Source: a virus
IMG/VR virus record: IMGVR_UViG_3300031569_000026
Coordinates: 1 to 30,357 of that record
Length of the DNA stretch: 30,357 nucleotides
Strand: one strand, 5' to 3'
Under the pieces are notes generated by a model. The model made no database searches and was not told where the DNA came from. It saw only the letters and a list, made by a program, of their open reading frames with translations. The position numbers and the translations under genes were made by a program. Positions within the stretch are counted from its first letter, which is position 1; each line of letters opens with the position of its first letter. Positions 8,407-16,014 of this stretch are shown one piece after another.

Positions 8407-8701
8407 TGTTTATATTATTAAAACTGTTTATAACATCCTCAGGACTGCCTGGTATCCGAAGCTGTACCCCTAATGTAGGGTATAATGAGTCAGAAGGCAA
8501 GCTAGGATTAGCTGCTGCGATTATCCAGTACAGACTCCAGTCTTTATAATATTGATTTGCTAATAAATCTAATCTATCTCCGTAGGTTGTAATTACGTAT
8601 ATATCATTCTCAGTCTCCGGTATTTCCGGATACCTAGTGACTCCTTGGTATGTTTGACCATCCTCTGTCTTATATTCTTCTGTGTTTGAGTATCTGTTCA
8701 T
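8399..8701 (-). CDS. LysM-domain baseplate wedge protein (gp53-like)
   Basis: This 100-aa protein is almost entirely a LysM-like fold: IYVITTYGDRLDLLANQYY, then WSLYWIIAAANP, closing with GVQLRIPG. In T4 the baseplate wedge protein gp53 carries a LysM-like domain, and other contractile injection systems have a small LysM baseplate protein in the same neighbourhood. It probably links wedge or hub components rather than binding peptidoglycan freely. Its ATG overlaps the stop of the 614-aa gene by one base (TAATG), and its end overlaps the next gene by 8 nt, so translation of this baseplate series is likely coupled. Confidence 0.78.
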   Translation of the reverse strand: MNRYSNTEEYKTEDGQTYQGVTRYPEIPETENDIYVITTYGDRLDLLANQYYKDWSLYWIIAAANPSLPSDSLYPTLGVQLRIPGSPEDVINSFNNINNG

Positions 8702-10545
8702 TATGGAGTTATATCAATAATTTCCAGCGGTCCTGCTGTTACTACCCCTCTCTTTTTCTCTTTCGCTGCTTTAGCTTCGGCAATTCTCTTTATACTGTCG
8801 GCACTCTCTGCATTAGCACTGCTCGTAGCGATGATACTCGTTCCGTCTTTTGGAGGTAGGTAAGGGTTAGGTTGGCCGCTGTTTGCTTGGTCTGGTGTGA
8901 ATAGAGCGTAGTTTCTTGTCCCGTCCATTAATTGCGGTGCGAAGTCGTGTATAGGGGTGAAGTTCAGCTGTACATTAAAGTGTCTCGGTGTTTCTAGTTG
9001 ATTTTTTTCAGCTCCTCCTTCAGGTTCGTTATATGCTATTTCCCAAGATGCGTCTTCAGGTACGGTGTAGGTTAAGCTTGTTATAAAGCCTGGTATTCTA
9101 TAAAAGTAACTCCCTACTACTAACTTTACTATATTACCCCTCATGTAACCTCCTTTTGAACTGTAGTCAGGAGCTAGTGTTGATGCAAGGTAGGTGAGTT
9201 TTTGGTACATTGCTGCCATTTCATCTCGAGTCTGTGGGTGTACTGTAAAGCTTAAAGAGATACTTCGAGCAAATCCTTCGTAGTTATGGAAACTATCTCC
9301 TCTACCTACGTAGTTGGTAGCTCCCCATTTACCTGTGAAGTTATCTGTTATAGCTCCTAGGAAAGCTCTGAAATGTACAAATGTGCTTTTATTCGAGTCG
9401 TTATCTAATACTTCGAATCTAAATCGTATAAAATCTCTAGTGTCTCCGACTGCAGATGCAACGGAGGAGTTCTTGTATAACGGAAAGTTGGAAACTAGAT
9501 CCATACTTTCAGGATCGGGTACGTAAAGATTACTCCTATCTCTATTTCTTCTACCTGGATCCCCTAAACCTACTCTTTGTATTTTATTTACTGCAGCAGA
9601 GGAGTAATCTACTGTATTCTCACCGAAGACTCCAACTCTAGCTAAATCTACCTTGTTCTCCGGCGTTATTGTAAGCCTGCCCCTAAAGTCAGGTAGTATA
9701 GTTTTCTTTCTGTCGTTGTTTGATGCTGGTATTTCGTTGTTAAAGTCTTCCTGGTTCCAAGTGTAAATCTTTAAGTCCTTTTGTTTGTACTGGCTCTTTT
9801 CTCCACCGTTATATACGCTATGGTTTGTTGATTTAATAATGGTCTTTAGTACACCCGGGCCTCCGTTATATTCTATTAGGGTAGAGGAGTCTGTTGAAAT
9901 ACCTGTTTTCTCTAATACAGATTTGGAGCTTGGTTGTGTTTTGGTAGCGGCGGTAAGTATGTGTTTTGCTATTTTATACTTATAGAGATTATATAACCTC
10001 CCTTGGTTGTTTTTATCTAAGGCTGTATATACTGTTTCGTATTTCTCTTTGTTGTCTCCTACTCCGAGTGGTTTATTTCCTTGTTTTTCTAGATGTAACC
10101 CTGTTCCGCTTGCAGCTACTTGTACAAGAGCAGTAAGAGGGTTGTAAAAACCTTTTAGTTGTCCGGATCTATTAGGTCTTCCCGGTACTATTGGATTCTG
10201 TGTGGCGAGTACTTCTTGCTTACCTATGAACAGCAATCCTTCAGGTGTCAGTAAGAATTTAGTTATTCTTTTAAGATCTTGTGCTCTATTTACAATTTGT
10301 CTTCTTATCCCTCCTATAAGACCTGTTTTTGCAGTAGAGTCGGAATTTATATCCGGTAGAGGTGTTATAACAAACGGCTGTCTGCTACTTCCATCTGCAG
10401 GTCTGTCGTTTCCGTACTTTAGACTTCGTTGATTAAACCCGTATTTTTGAGCATAGGTAGGTCCGGCCTTAGATTTATACTTGGCTGCATATGGGTTATC
10501 TTTATAAAACGACCCTAAATCTGTTAAGAGGTCCTTTAATGCCAT
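8701..10545 (-). CDS. Baseplate/tail-tube junction protein candidate
   Basis: This is a 614-aa structural protein. The N-terminal 100 residues are basic and low in order. The C-terminal half has a clear block: FRFEVLDND, FRAFLGAITDNFTGKWG, YVGRGDSFHNYEGFARSIS, HPQTRDEMAAMYQKL, GSYFYRIPGFITSLTYTVPE and FNVQLNFTPIHDF. This tube-like beta pattern resembles proteins that cap the baseplate and start tube polymerisation (the T4 gp48/gp54 role). The match is by pattern, not by a recognised signature. Its start shares a base with the stop of the 94-aa gene (TAATG), and both proteins begin with M-x-(I/L)-x-DLL. The position between tape measure and gp53-like gene supports a baseplate function. Confidence 0.65.
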   Translation of the reverse strand: MALKDLLTDLGSFYKDNPYAAKYKSKAGPTYAQKYGFNQRSLKYGNDRPADGSSRQPFVITPLPDINSDSTAKTGLIGGIRRQIVNRAQDLKRITKFLLTPEGLLFIGKQEVLATQNPIVPGRPNRSGQLKGFYNPLTALVQVAASGTGLHLEKQGNKPLGVGDNKEKYETVYTALDKNNQGRLYNLYKYKIAKHILTAATKTQPSSKSVLEKTGISTDSSTLIEYNGGPGVLKTIIKSTNHSVYNGGEKSQYKQKDLKIYTWNQEDFNNEIPASNNDRKKTILPDFRGRLTITPENKVDLARVGVFGENTVDYSSAAVNKIQRVGLGDPGRRNRDRSNLYVPDPESMDLVSNFPLYKNSSVASAVGDTRDFIRFRFEVLDNDSNKSTFVHFRAFLGAITDNFTGKWGATNYVGRGDSFHNYEGFARSISLSFTVHPQTRDEMAAMYQKLTYLASTLAPDYSSKGGYMRGNIVKLVVGSYFYRIPGFITSLTYTVPEDASWEIAYNEPEGGAEKNQLETPRHFNVQLNFTPIHDFAPQLMDGTRNYALFTPDQANSGQPNPYLPPKDGTSIIATSSANAESADSIKRIAEAKAAKEKKRGVVTAGPLEIIDITP

Positions 10546-10829
10546 TAAGGGTAGGTAGCTCCAGTGTCAGGATTAACGTATCCTTTTGGTTTTTTTCCGT
10601 TTAAGTCTAATCCAGATGGTTGAGGTAGTGCGTTGTTATATCCATCATCATACTCGTTGTATGCTTTTTTAACTTCTCCCTTAAAGTCTCCGTCTAGAGA
10701 GTATCCTGGATCTCCATCTTTTGAATGAAGAGCAGAGGTGTTTAGTGTCAGTGGATTTGTCGGCGGAGTAGTTCCGTTGTACTTCGACAGTTCTGATCCT
10801 TTGTTCTTTAATAAGTCTTGTATGCCCAT
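10545..10829 (-). CDS. Small protein downstream of tape measure
   Basis: This 94-aa protein is hydrophilic, rich in Gly, Asp, Asn and Pro, with no membrane segment and no cysteine. I do not recognise it. It starts MGIQDLLKNKG, like the start of the following 614-aa protein (MALKDLLTDLG), which might mean a shared docking motif. The leader contains a perfect copy of the 18-nt AT-rich box described separately, so it may open a transcription unit for the baseplate genes. A minor baseplate or assembly role is a guess from position. Confidence 0.65.
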   Translation of the reverse strand: MGIQDLLKNKGSELSKYNGTTPPTNPLTLNTSALHSKDGDPGYSLDGDFKGEVKKAYNEYDDGYNNALPQPSGLDLNGKKPKGYVNPDTGATYP

Positions 10830-10836
10830 GTTTGTG

Positions 10837-10854
10837 TATTTTATTATAAATATA
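10837..10854 (-). promoter_or_regulatory. AT-rich leader box TATTTATAATAAAATA (94-aa gene)
   Basis: The minus-strand sequence TATATTTATAATAAAATA lies 7 nt before the ATG at 10829. The identical 18-mer precedes the gp26-like gene and the Cys-rich head-protein gene. It is either a late promoter element or a conserved non-SD translation leader. Confidence 0.5.
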
Positions 10855-10859
10855 AACGT

Positions 10860-13286
10860 TTATGAATTTACCGTTCTTGCACTCATATCTACAACACCTC
10901 CAGCAGCCTTCCAGTCACCGCCTACTGAGTAGCTATCTCTTGCAAATGTATTTGCTACTACTGCTCCGTTTAGCTCCAAAGTTATATTTGTATCAGAAGG
11001 TGTTATATTTACTGCACTTGCTGCTTGAGTGTTTCCTGCGGTACTTGCTTTATTGTTTTTTAATGTATTGTATTCTCCCACTATTCCAGGTCCAGCCATT
11101 ATGTCGTCGTTCGGACTCATACTGTAGATACCTCCTTCTTTTGGATCGGTAATGGTTGGTCCGTTAGCAGGCATTGAAAGGTCTCCTACAGAGGAGAGGA
11201 ATGAATATGCAGCTCCGCCTGCTATTAGTGCAGCTACTCCTGCTGCTCCAAAGGTTGTAGCGGAAGCACCGGCTATTTGAGCGATAGAGGCAGCGATGGC
11301 GGCGACTTTAAAAGCTAACATCAACGGTACAATCACTTTCATAGCGGTTACTATTCCGCCTATATTGTCTCCTATAAGCGTGAATGCTTTATCTATATAC
11401 GGAAGTATTTTCTCAGCTATTGGTATAAAAGATTCTTGAAACTTCTGACCCATTGCGGCTAGTTTCTCTTGTATGGAGACTGATTCCATTTGGTCTGCTA
11501 ATGCTTCATTTCCTAATTTCTGTCTTGCTCCTTCTATCCCGTATAACTTTACTGCGTTCTCATACTTTTCCTTTTCATTATCTCCTTCAAATTGAGATAA
11601 GGCAGCCATTGCCTCTCTCTTCATTAAAGATTCAGCAAGAGTATCTTTAGTTAACCCGACAGATTTTGCTAATGCTGCTTGCTGTATTACATTCATGTCT
11701 CCAAACTCAGCAGCACTGCCGAAGTTTGCAGCTAGTTCTTCAGCTAACATTGCTTGATCTCCTATTAGAGCTGCGTACCTTGCTCCTTCTAGATTTAACT
11801 GTTTACCTGTTAGAAGTTCTGCTGCTAGCTCATCTTCAATAGAGGATTGGAAACTTAGTAGGGAGCTGCTAATACTCTCTAGGTCTTTCATCTCAAGTCC
11901 TAATGCTTTTGCTTTAAAGACTGCAGTTGCCATAGCTTCAGCGGATCCTCCAAGTTGAAGTTTAATTGCTGCTGAGATGTCTTTAATTCCTTCTAGTATT
12001 TGTTTTTCATTTAGAGCTAAACCTGTTGTAGCTTTTAAGGCTTTCACCTGGCCTTTATACTCGACAGTTTGTTCTTCTAATGTTTTATTGGTTAAGTATG
12101 TTGTATCTTGTAATACGCCTGCTGTTTCTGCGGAAATGCCGGCTTGTTTTGTTAGTTTTGTATAGGTAGCTAGGGTTTCATTTGACATTTTTGCAAATGT
12201 TCCGTACCGGTTATTTATCTCTTGAAATGAGGCGTTTAAGTTCCCTGTAGTCATGAAGAGCCCTTCTGTGTTCTCTGCTGCTGCGGTTAGCCCTTTATTA
12301 AGCTCGTTTGCTTGTTTATTACTTATCCCGAAGTTTCTAGCAGTGCCGGACGTTAAAGCGTCCATTTTCTTAAAGATGTTTATTACCTGTGTTAAAATAA
12401 GGGCAGAGATTGCTAGGGGGTCAGTGAGGTTTTTAACTATATCTTTACCTGTCTGTTTTAATATCAGGTTAAATGTTCCGAACCTAGTGGGTAGTTTCTC
12501 TCCATTTTCAGATGCTTTTTTTAATTTTTCACTTACTTTATCTACACTTGAGGACATGAACTTAAGCCCTGGTATTTTCGCAAAGCTTTTGGAGAGTGTG
12601 CCGGTTAGTCCTAAGAGTTTTTCTATTTTCTTTAAGTCCTCCTGTTCTTTTTTTCGTAGTATGTTTTGCTTCTCTAATTCTTCACGTTGTTGTTTGGTTA
12701 AGATAAGTTGTTGAGCAGAGACACTCATATTTCCTATAGCAGTATTTATGTACTTTTCATTGCCTTCTATCAATTTGTTTAGTTCAGCTACTCTATCTTT
12801 TTCAAGGTCCCTGTCTTCTTTACTCAGTGCCATTATGCCAGCTAACTCTTGGCTTTGGGTTTTGAGTGCTTTATTTCTATTTTCTACATTTTGTATTCGA
12901 TTTGCATCTTTCTCGGAGATTTTTCCATTTACACCGCCTATTTGTTCAGTTAGAGATTTTTCTTGTATTAAGGCTTTATTTATAAGGTCGTTATTCTTTT
13001 TAATTTGTCCAGAGACAGTCTTAATGTCAGAAAGGCCGGTTTTTTGATTAAAAATGGCTCTATTAATATCTTTATGTACTTTAAGGAGGTTTTGCTCAGA
13101 AGTAGTTTGACGAGTCCTGATTCCTAAGGTTTCCTTTAGTGATTCTACTAACGAAGAAGATACACCTAAACTCTCAGACTGTAGTTCAATCCTTTTCCTC
13201 AGTAGGGCGTTTTCTTCCTCTAAAGATTTGTTCATTTCTTTTTGGGCTTCGCTTCTTTCTTTTTGGTTTTTTAAATCCTCCTCCAT
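10860..13286 (-). CDS. Tail tape measure protein (gp29 role)
   Basis: This 808-aa protein is the longest helical protein of the window and sits where contractile-tail phages keep the tape measure, after the tail-assembly chaperone genes. The first 230 residues are charged coiled coil (Glu/Lys/Gln-rich). The middle is Ala/Leu-rich helix. A long hydrophobic stretch near residues 635-700 (IVTAMKVIVPLMLAFKVAA and following Ala/Gly-rich helices) could enter or cross the host membrane during DNA ejection. At roughly 1.5 angstrom per residue it would specify a tail of about 120 nm. The leader CCTATTTATAACATATG is shared with the gp13-like gene and has no Shine-Dalgarno. The GGAGGAGG directly after the ATG is coding (Glu-Glu-Asp). 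Confidence 0.88.
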   Translation of the reverse strand: MEEDLKNQKERSEAQKEMNKSLEEENALLRKRIELQSESLGVSSSLVESLKETLGIRTRQTTSEQNLLKVHKDINRAIFNQKTGLSDIKTVSGQIKKNNDLINKALIQEKSLTEQIGGVNGKISEKDANRIQNVENRNKALKTQSQELAGIMALSKEDRDLEKDRVAELNKLIEGNEKYINTAIGNMSVSAQQLILTKQQREELEKQNILRKKEQEDLKKIEKLLGLTGTLSKSFAKIPGLKFMSSSVDKVSEKLKKASENGEKLPTRFGTFNLILKQTGKDIVKNLTDPLAISALILTQVINIFKKMDALTSGTARNFGISNKQANELNKGLTAAAENTEGLFMTTGNLNASFQEINNRYGTFAKMSNETLATYTKLTKQAGISAETAGVLQDTTYLTNKTLEEQTVEYKGQVKALKATTGLALNEKQILEGIKDISAAIKLQLGGSAEAMATAVFKAKALGLEMKDLESISSSLLSFQSSIEDELAAELLTGKQLNLEGARYAALIGDQAMLAEELAANFGSAAEFGDMNVIQQAALAKSVGLTKDTLAESLMKREAMAALSQFEGDNEKEKYENAVKLYGIEGARQKLGNEALADQMESVSIQEKLAAMGQKFQESFIPIAEKILPYIDKAFTLIGDNIGGIVTAMKVIVPLMLAFKVAAIAASIAQIAGASATTFGAAGVAALIAGGAAYSFLSSVGDLSMPANGPTITDPKEGGIYSMSPNDDIMAGPGIVGEYNTLKNNKASTAGNTQAASAVNITPSDTNITLELNGAVVANTFARDSYSVGGDWKAAGGVVDMSARTVNS

Positions 13287-13289
13287 ATG

Positions 13290-13298
13290 TTATAAATA
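13290..13298 (-). promoter_or_regulatory. TATTTATAA box before tape measure
   Basis: The minus strand reads CCTATTTATAACATATG, with the box three bases before the tape-measure ATG. The same 17 bases stand before the gp13-like gene. At this spacing a promoter would give leaderless mRNA, so a translational role is also possible. Confidence 0.4.
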
Positions 13299-13318
13299 GG
13301 AAAGGGTAGTGTTTTAAA

Positions 13319-13582
13319 CTACCCTCCGTTATACCCTACTTTTTTACCTTTCATGTAATCTGGTACTTGTATTTTACCGGACTTTATTTTTGAAGTTAGT
13401 TCTTCCGGTGTCTCTTCTGCTTTATTCTGCTTTTGGTAATGTTCAGATAGTTTATGGTATACGTACTTTCGTAAATGTATAGGCAGTTCATAGACATCGC
13501 TGAAGGAGTATCCTCCCTTACCGTTGAATACGATCTCATGTATCTGATCAAAAATGTTCTTCCTATGTTCCGGCGTCAGGCC
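13319..13582 (-). CDS. Frameshift-dependent tail assembly chaperone extension
   Basis: This 87-aa reading frame between the gp26-like gene and the tape measure has no ATG, GTG or TTG near its beginning. It reads GLTPEHRKNIFDQIHEIVF, then NGKGGYSFSDVYELPIHLRK, and ends KVGYNGG. This looks like a real protein and is the only good coding sense in the interval. It is +1 relative to the gp26-like frame and opens directly at a run of seven T (13583-13589; codons AAC TTT TTT TGG). A +1 shift there would give a fusion of about 327 aa. That copies the lambda G/GT arrangement of tail-assembly chaperones directly upstream of the tape measure. Alternatives are non-canonical initiation at CTG or ATT, or a homopolymer indel in the assembly. 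Confidence 0.75.
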   Translation of the reverse strand, partial: GLTPEHRKNIFDQIHEIVFNGKGGYSFSDVYELPIHLRKYVYHKLSEHYQKQNKAEETPEELTSKIKSGKIQVPDYMKGKKVGYNGG

Positions 13583-14303
13583 AAAAAAAGTTAGACGTTA
13601 TAGGTAGAGTAATGTCCTCCTCGCCATTACTAGTTTCTACCGTAACTGTTAAGTTTATGTCTGGCTGTATTTCGTTTATGTATGCTCTTAGTGCTCTTGC
13701 ATCTTTAGCGAGTAAGGCAGTGTCAACGAATTTTCTAATTGTAGATACTTCTGTATCTCCATCTACAGCGGTAATTGTATGTTTCATTCTAGTAGTCATT
13801 TCTGGGCTACTATCTTTATTTATCTTCTGGAGACCTGTTATTTCTCTTGCAATTTTACTATTATCTCCTATTGTTAGTAGTTTAAACCGTACTTCCAACT
13901 TTGATGTCGGTAATGTGAATGTAAACTCTCTAGTTCCGGGAGTGATTAGCGATTCATTAAATGACTTATCCTCTAAGGTAGTGAGGTCTATAGTTTGAAC
14001 CTGTCCAGCGTAACTATACTGGTAATCTTTACCGTATCCTAGTATTCTTGCTGCAATCATAATCGCATTTTGATCTCCTATTAAGAGGTCGTTGTAATCT
14101 ACTTTGGTAATAAGTAATGCTTGAAGGAGTTTATCGATAACCGTACCTTTTGCTATGTAATTTGGATTTGTTAAGATATCCTCTTCTTTAGCGGTCATGT
14201 ACTTCATTTCAATCTTACCGCTCGATAGGGGACTGTCTTTTGGATAGAGTAATCCTTTTGAGGGGAGATCTATCTCTTCTGTTGGAAACTTGAATTCTGA
14301 CAT
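13563..14303 (-). CDS. 26: gp26-like baseplate hub / tail chaperone protein
   Basis: This 246-aa protein matches the T4 gp26-type baseplate family. It begins FKFPTEEIDLPSKGLLYP, continues with KIEMKYMTAKEEDILTNP and a helical stretch (IDKLLQALLITKVDYNDLL), and has a C-terminal domain with TSKLEVRFKLLTIGD. T4 gp26 is about 208 aa. The gene ends with SNFFWPDAGT. The TTT TTT TGG just before the end is the likely slip site that extends the product into the next reading frame. Its leader contains the 18-nt AT-rich box. Proteins in this position, directly before the tape measure, act as assembly chaperones in many tailed phages, so a chaperone rather than a virion role is possible. Confidence 0.82.
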   Translation of the reverse strand: MSEFKFPTEEIDLPSKGLLYPKDSPLSSGKIEMKYMTAKEEDILTNPNYIAKGTVIDKLLQALLITKVDYNDLLIGDQNAIMIAARILGYGKDYQYSYAGQVQTIDLTTLEDKSFNESLITPGTREFTFTLPTSKLEVRFKLLTIGDNSKIAREITGLQKINKDSSPEMTTRMKHTITAVDGDTEVSTIRKFVDTALLAKDARALRAYINEIQPDINLTVTVETSNGEEDITLPITSNFFWPDAGT

Positions 14304-14314
14304 TTTAATGTAAC

Positions 14315-14332
14315 TATTTTATTATAAATATA
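14315..14332 (-). promoter_or_regulatory. AT-rich leader box (gp26-like gene)
   Basis: Perfect 18-nt copy of TATATTTATAATAAAATA on the minus strand, 11 nt before the ATG at 14303, in the 44-nt gap after the kinase-like gene. Confidence 0.5.
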
Positions 14333-14347
14333 TATGTTTTTACTTTC

Positions 14348-14869
14348 TTATAGGTCTACCATCACAAACTTATTATTATAGTTCATAAGGTTATCTGCTG
14401 AGTAATCTATTTCGTCTATGTCTAGACCTGCTCTAGTGTATGCTGTTTTTATTGCGGTTAGGAACTCTACAAGTTTTGGATACTTCTGTAGGTCGTTTAA
14501 CTCATCTTCATTATCTTCTAATAGATAAGCTTCTGCTTTCTCTCGTGTGCTTTTTATTAAACTCTTTTCCTCTTCGGATAAAGGAGTAGCATTCTCCATA
14601 ACTATATACCCTAAGTCTTTAGATAAGGTCTTAACTTTATGTATTGGTATGATAGAAGGGAAGGAGTATTTTGTAAGGGTCTCAGCGTGTTCTAACTCTA
14701 CACTGTCTGTTGTTACCTTAATTACTTTTCCATCGGGCAATTCCAAGGCTACCCCATTGTCTCCATGGCCTAAGTAGGTTGCATTATACTTGTTCTTGAT
14801 AACCCCTACTAGGTCTGTGTATTTCTTAGAAGTTTTATCTTCTGCTAGTAAGTCCTTTATCTTAATCAT
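14348..14869 (-). CDS. Mini protein-kinase-like protein
   Basis: This 173-aa protein shows kinase-fold landmarks in the right order. A Gly-rich loop LGHGDNGVALEL (G34, G36, G39) is followed by VIKVT with K51, a nearby helix Glu (E60 or E63) and a hinge YIVMENA (M91-E92). A catalytic-loop-like DYSADN (D155 and N160, fitting DxxxxN) leads to a final VMVDL in which D172 takes the place of the DFG Asp. The protein ends there, so the activation segment and most of the C-lobe are missing. It may be a minimal kinase, a pseudokinase or a nucleotide-binding protein. The first ten residues (MIKIKDLLAE) resemble the T4 capsid-targeting leader. The ATG overlaps the upstream stop (ATGA). Confidence 0.6.
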   Translation of the reverse strand: MIKIKDLLAEDKTSKKYTDLVGVIKNKYNATYLGHGDNGVALELPDGKVIKVTTDSVELEHAETLTKYSFPSIIPIHKVKTLSKDLGYIVMENATPLSEEEKSLIKSTREKAEAYLLEDNEDELNDLQKYPKLVEFLTAIKTAYTRAGLDIDEIDYSADNLMNYNNKFVMVDL

Positions 14870-15129
14870 GATTTATGTATCTTCAGTGTTAACGTCTTTG
14901 TACCTTTTATAACTCGATGCCATTCATGCTTTGGTATAAAGATAGGTGTATTTATTGAGGTAGGCAACTTATTTTCTAATTGTAGCTGCCAATCTGTATC
15001 TCCTACTATCTCTATAGTCCTATCTTCATTATCTCTATGCCATAATAATTCTATAGGATCAATAGAGTGGTTGAATTCTCTAAGTATATAGTCCTTAGTA
15101 ACTTCTATATCTGTATAGGGTTTTACCAA
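14866..15129 (-). CDS. Small cupin-like protein
   Basis: This 87-aa protein has the outline of one small cupin barrel: YILREFNHSIDPIELLWHRD, then WQLQLENKLP, FIPKHEWHRVIKGTKTLTL and a C-terminal basic strand. The His residues in LWHRD and EWHRV could be metal ligands, but the classical two-motif cupin signature is incomplete. The gene overlaps the head-protein gene by 7 nt and the kinase-like gene by 4 nt, so the three are translated as one unit. A similar trio may travel together in related phages. The function is unknown. Confidence 0.6.
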   Translation of the reverse strand: MVKPYTDIEVTKDYILREFNHSIDPIELLWHRDNEDRTIEIVGDTDWQLQLENKLPTSINTPIFIPKHEWHRVIKGTKTLTLKIHKS

Positions 15130-15890
15130 AATCCGGTATAACTTCCTTTTAGTCCAAGTAGCTTGGAGTATCTCGGCAATCTACAACTCCAGTACCCTGC
15201 CTTAGTTTTATCTTTCTTCTCAGCACAGTTGTGTCTTTTTGCAAAGTTCTGTCTTGCTTCTGAATCGTTTATCTTGGCTTTTAGTCCTGTTGTACCTCCG
15301 AAAGATACTTTCTTTATTTTCTTAGTCTTTGGATCTTTGACGTATACAAAGAACTTCTTACTGCCGCCTCTCTTAGGTTTGTTTAAATCTACTTTCTCGC
15401 CTTGGTATTCTGCTTCTTTTAAGTCTTCTTTATGACTCAGCTTTTCACTTTCACCATTAGGACCGCTCCCGTCTTTATCATGAGGGTTACCGGACATTAA
15501 CGAACCGTCAGGCATCTTATGTACTTTGCCTTTCCATTCCTTACCGTCTTTAGTGAAATGAGGGACACCTTCTTTTTCTGTTAATTCCATAGGGAAATCT
15601 AAAGGTACTTTCCTACCTTCAAATGTGCTGAAATGACCTAGGTCGGTTTCTACTAGTATATGTAAGTCATCTCCAGAGAATTCTAATATGCTTCTTGCAT
15701 ATAAGGATCTTGCTTCTGCAAATAAGTTAAAGTATTCTTCTGACCCTGCTCTATAAAGGTGTTCGGTTAAAGGTTTATTGTTATCTAAATGGTACTTTAA
15801 TCCTTCTGAGAGGATCTCCTTAGGTACTAAGCTTTCGTTTAATATCACCGCTGGTTTAGTCTCACATGTATTGCATCCGCATCCGCACAT
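15123..15890 (-). CDS. Cys-rich structural protein, possible head-associated
   Basis: This 255-aa protein begins MCGCGCNTC, four cysteines in nine residues, a possible metal or disulfide knot. A helical segment follows (LKYHLDNNKPLTEHLYRAG), with SLYARSILEFSGDDLHILVE and GKVPLDF-like strands. The C-terminal 80 residues form a separate basic domain: KKFFVYVKDPKTKKIKKVSF, ARQNFAKRHNCAEKKDKTKA, GYWSCRLPRY. I associate this domain with structural or head-core proteins of marine T4-like phages. ILSE-G at residues 26-30 fits the T4 prohead protease preference (L/I-x-E before Gly/Ala). Expression probably starts at the 18-nt box in its leader, just after the terminator of the sheath-tube unit. Confidence 0.62.
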   Translation of the reverse strand: MCGCGCNTCETKPAVILNESLVPKEILSEGLKYHLDNNKPLTEHLYRAGSEEYFNLFAEARSLYARSILEFSGDDLHILVETDLGHFSTFEGRKVPLDFPMELTEKEGVPHFTKDGKEWKGKVHKMPDGSLMSGNPHDKDGSGPNGESEKLSHKEDLKEAEYQGEKVDLNKPKRGGSKKFFVYVKDPKTKKIKKVSFGGTTGLKAKINDSEARQNFAKRHNCAEKKDKTKAGYWSCRLPRYSKLLGLKGSYTGFW

Positions 15891-15900
15891 AATTTTAGTT

Positions 15901-15918
15901 TATTTTATTATAAATATA
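15901..15918 (-). promoter_or_regulatory. AT-rich leader box (Cys-rich protein gene)
   Basis: Perfect third copy of the 18-mer TATATTTATAATAAAATA on the minus strand, 10 nt before the ATG at 15890. It lies downstream of a strong terminator, where a new promoter would be needed, which favours the promoter reading. Confidence 0.55.
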
Positions 15919-15950
15919 ATGATATCTTCTTTAAGTAGCAACTGCCGTAC

Positions 15951-15980
15951 AAACAAAAAGCCTGGAGGTGAATCCAGGCT
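15951..15980 (-). terminator. Rho-independent terminator after tail tube gene
   Basis: On the minus strand a perfect 8-bp stem AGCCTGGA / TCCAGGCT with loop TTCACC is followed by TTTTTG. It sits 35 nt past the tail-tube stop codon and would end the sheath-sheath-tube transcript. Confidence 0.92.
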
Positions 15981-16014
15981 GTAGGTAATATTAAAAATAA
16001 GTGTTTGTTTCTGT

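Noticed and set aside
12253-12714. Plus-strand ORF of 153 aa opposite the tape measure gene
   Set aside because: It is the longest plus-strand frame but is Ser/Phe/Leu-rich low-quality sequence, the usual antisense shadow of a Lys/Glu/Ala coiled-coil gene.
13281-13286. GGAGGAGG at the tape measure start as a Shine-Dalgarno for a later start
   Set aside because: The next in-frame ATG is about 50 nt downstream, too far for this to act as its ribosome site. The bases encode Glu-Glu-Asp after Met1.
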